Part shown: in pieces, positions 5,164-6,263 of the stretch
How positions within the stretch are numbered: position 1 is the first letter of the stretch
Layout: the number at the start of each line of letters is the position of its first letter
Source of the DNA: Candidatus Sulfotelmatobacter sp.
Lineage (GTDB): Bacteria; Acidobacteriota; Terriglobia; Terriglobales; Acidobacteriaceae
Length of the DNA: 6,263 nt
Assembly: GCA_030049565.1 (NCBI GenBank)
Contig: JASIKQ010000690.1
Coordinates: 1-6,263, forward strand
Reading direction: 5' to 3'
Program-made: the position numbers and the translations under genes
The notes under the pieces: model-generated
Told to the model about the DNA's origin: nothing
Seen by the model: the letters and a program-made list of their open reading frames with translations, nothing else
Databases searched by the model: none

Positions 5164-6263
5164 CTACTTGTCGCTGCACGACGGCATCGGCGCGTGCGGG
5201 CTGTCGTCTCGGTTATTGAGGAAGCAATAGTCCAGGACGTTCTTGTATTCCTCCCGGACCTCAGCCGGCACATCGCGATCGACCAACTGCTCGAATTTGA
5301 ATTCCATCGTGCCATCCTCGTGAACCGTTGCCAGGTCGTAGCCGTAGGCATAGGTAAGGGCGAGCGTATCGGGCGGAAGATTGTCGGGCAGGCGATAATG
5401 TACGGCGCCGGCAGTGCCGACGATCTCTCCCGTGAGAACATTCTCTTGCTTCGCACCGTTCGCGGCGGCTGGGTGCTTATTCTTCCAATACGCGGTGTTG
5501 AAGATGTCGTGCATGTAGAAGTGAGAATGACTCGCCAGGACGTAGACGTGCTTATGGGTAGAGTTTTGGAAGTCCCATAGGTCTTCATAAGCTCTCCGGC
5601 CGCTCTCGACGCTTTTGCGATTGTCCTCGGCGGAAGAGTACGGGTCGCCATTCATGCTGTGACCGCAGGCCAGGCTGTTGGGCAGGGCGCGATGCATTCC
5701 GACGACGACCGCTTTGAGACCCTTATCCGACCTATCTTCTTTCAGAACTTGTTCGAGCCATGCCATTTGGCCTTCATCGAAGCCTGCCTCGAAGGAGTTA
5801 TCCAGGCTGATGAAGTCTACGTTGTGCTGTTTCCAGTGATAGTAAGCCGTTTTTGAGCCGCCGATCCATTTGCTGAATTTGCTGATGAAGTCGGCATGGC
5901 TCAATTCCTTGCCTGCTTGTGTGTTGCCGTGGAAGTAGATCTCGTGGTTGCCGATTCCGAGGTGAACCGTGACGGGATCGAAGGGCTCGACCTGGTGGGT
6001 GATGAAATCGTCCCAAGCGGTCTTGCGATACTCGGCGGGAGTGATCTTGTCGCCGGAGTGCTGCATGTCCTCGTCGACGCCATTGCCGCCGAGGCGAAAA
6101 TCGCCCAAGTGCCAATAAAATTCGACCTCGTGGGCGCGAACACTCTTTGCGATCGCGGGCATGACGACGTCGCCACAATTCCTGGAGTCACCAGAAAAGG
6201 CAAAGCGCCAAGTCTTGGGGGAAGGTTGCTGGGCAACTGATAGTAACGCCAGACATAGAAAAG
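5164..6263 (-). CDS. Secreted calcineurin-like metallophosphoesterase (5' end missing)
   Basis: The frame is open to the right edge, with 365 residues visible and the start codon just outside. The visible N-terminus FLCLALLSVAQQPSP is the hydrophobic core and probable cleavage region (SVA/QQ) of a signal peptide, so the protein should be exported. The metal-binding motifs of the calcineurin-like fold follow in order, in visible numbering: SGDSRNCGD (22-30), HLGDFR (51-56), GIGNHE (102-107), GMHRAL (188-193) and LASHSHF (242-248). They predict a dinuclear metal site that hydrolyses phosphate esters. Motif I reads GDSR where many relatives have D-x-H. The C-terminus CFLNNRDDSP...CSDK has two cysteines. 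An ATG at 6162-6160 is in frame but lies after motif I, so it is not the start. The substrate is unknown. Confidence 0.9.
   Translation of the reverse strand, partial: FLCLALLSVAQQPSPKTWRFAFSGDSRNCGDVVMPAIAKSVRAHEVEFYWHLGDFRLGGNGVDEDMQHSGDKITPAEYRKTAWDDFITHQVEPFDPVTVHLGIGNHEIYFHGNTQAGKELSHADFISKFSKWIGGSKTAYYHWKQHNVDFISLDNSFEAGFDEGQMAWLEQVLKEDRSDKGLKAVVVGMHRALPNSLACGHSMNGDPYSSAEDNRKSVESGRRAYEDLWDFQNSTHKHVYVLASHSHFYMHDIFNTAYWKNKHPAAANGAKQENVLTGEIVGTAGAVHYRLPDNLPPDTLALTYAYGYDLATVHEDGTMEFKFEQLVDRDVPAEVREEYKNVLDYCFLNNRDDSPHAPMPSCSDK

Overview
The window looks like chromosomal DNA of an acidobacterium (Acidobacteriota, Terriglobia-like). This is inferred from moderately GC-rich codon use and from a MerR-type helix-turn-helix protein whose layout I associate with that phylum. 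The three-subunit transhydrogenase and the secreted metallophosphoesterase fit this but do not prove it. All protein genes lie on the minus strand; the only plus-strand gene is a tRNA.

Reading in the direction of transcription (right to left): 6263-5164 is a secreted calcineurin-like metallophosphoesterase whose first few codons lie outside the window. It converges on tRNA-Thr(CGT) at 5005-5080, which has a good sigma70-type promoter and a GC-rich hairpin downstream. From 4772 to 1369 runs a proton-translocating NAD(P) transhydrogenase cluster in the order pntAA, a small NTF2/SnoaL-like gene, pntAB, pntB. pntAA starts at TTG behind a clear ribosome binding site, and pntAB and pntB overlap by ATGA. 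pntB carries an in-frame TAA at 1780-1782, inside the NADP(H)-binding domain. The remaining 136 codons downstream are intact and well conserved, so this is either a recent nonsense mutation or a sequence error.

After pntB and a 79-base gap comes a FitAB/VapBC-type toxin-antitoxin pair: antitoxin 1289-1038, then PIN-domain toxin 1041-619, overlapping by ATGA. The gap holds a compact repeat array that looks like the antitoxin's own operator. After 164 bases without a gene but with a likely promoter comes the start (454-1) of a MerR-HTH regulator that runs off the left edge and appears to be entering a TPR region.

Together the pnt genes would encode the membrane enzyme that uses the proton gradient to make NADPH from NADH. 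As sequenced, PntB would lack most of its NADP(H) site, so the enzyme would be inactive unless the stop is an error or is read through. The toxin-antitoxin pair is a self-contained module with no obvious link to its neighbours. I see no CRISPR array, transposase, integrase or phage gene, and no sign of a wholly new system. The best points to check are the pntB stop, the NTF2-like gene inside the pnt cluster, and the operator layout of the toxin-antitoxin pair.
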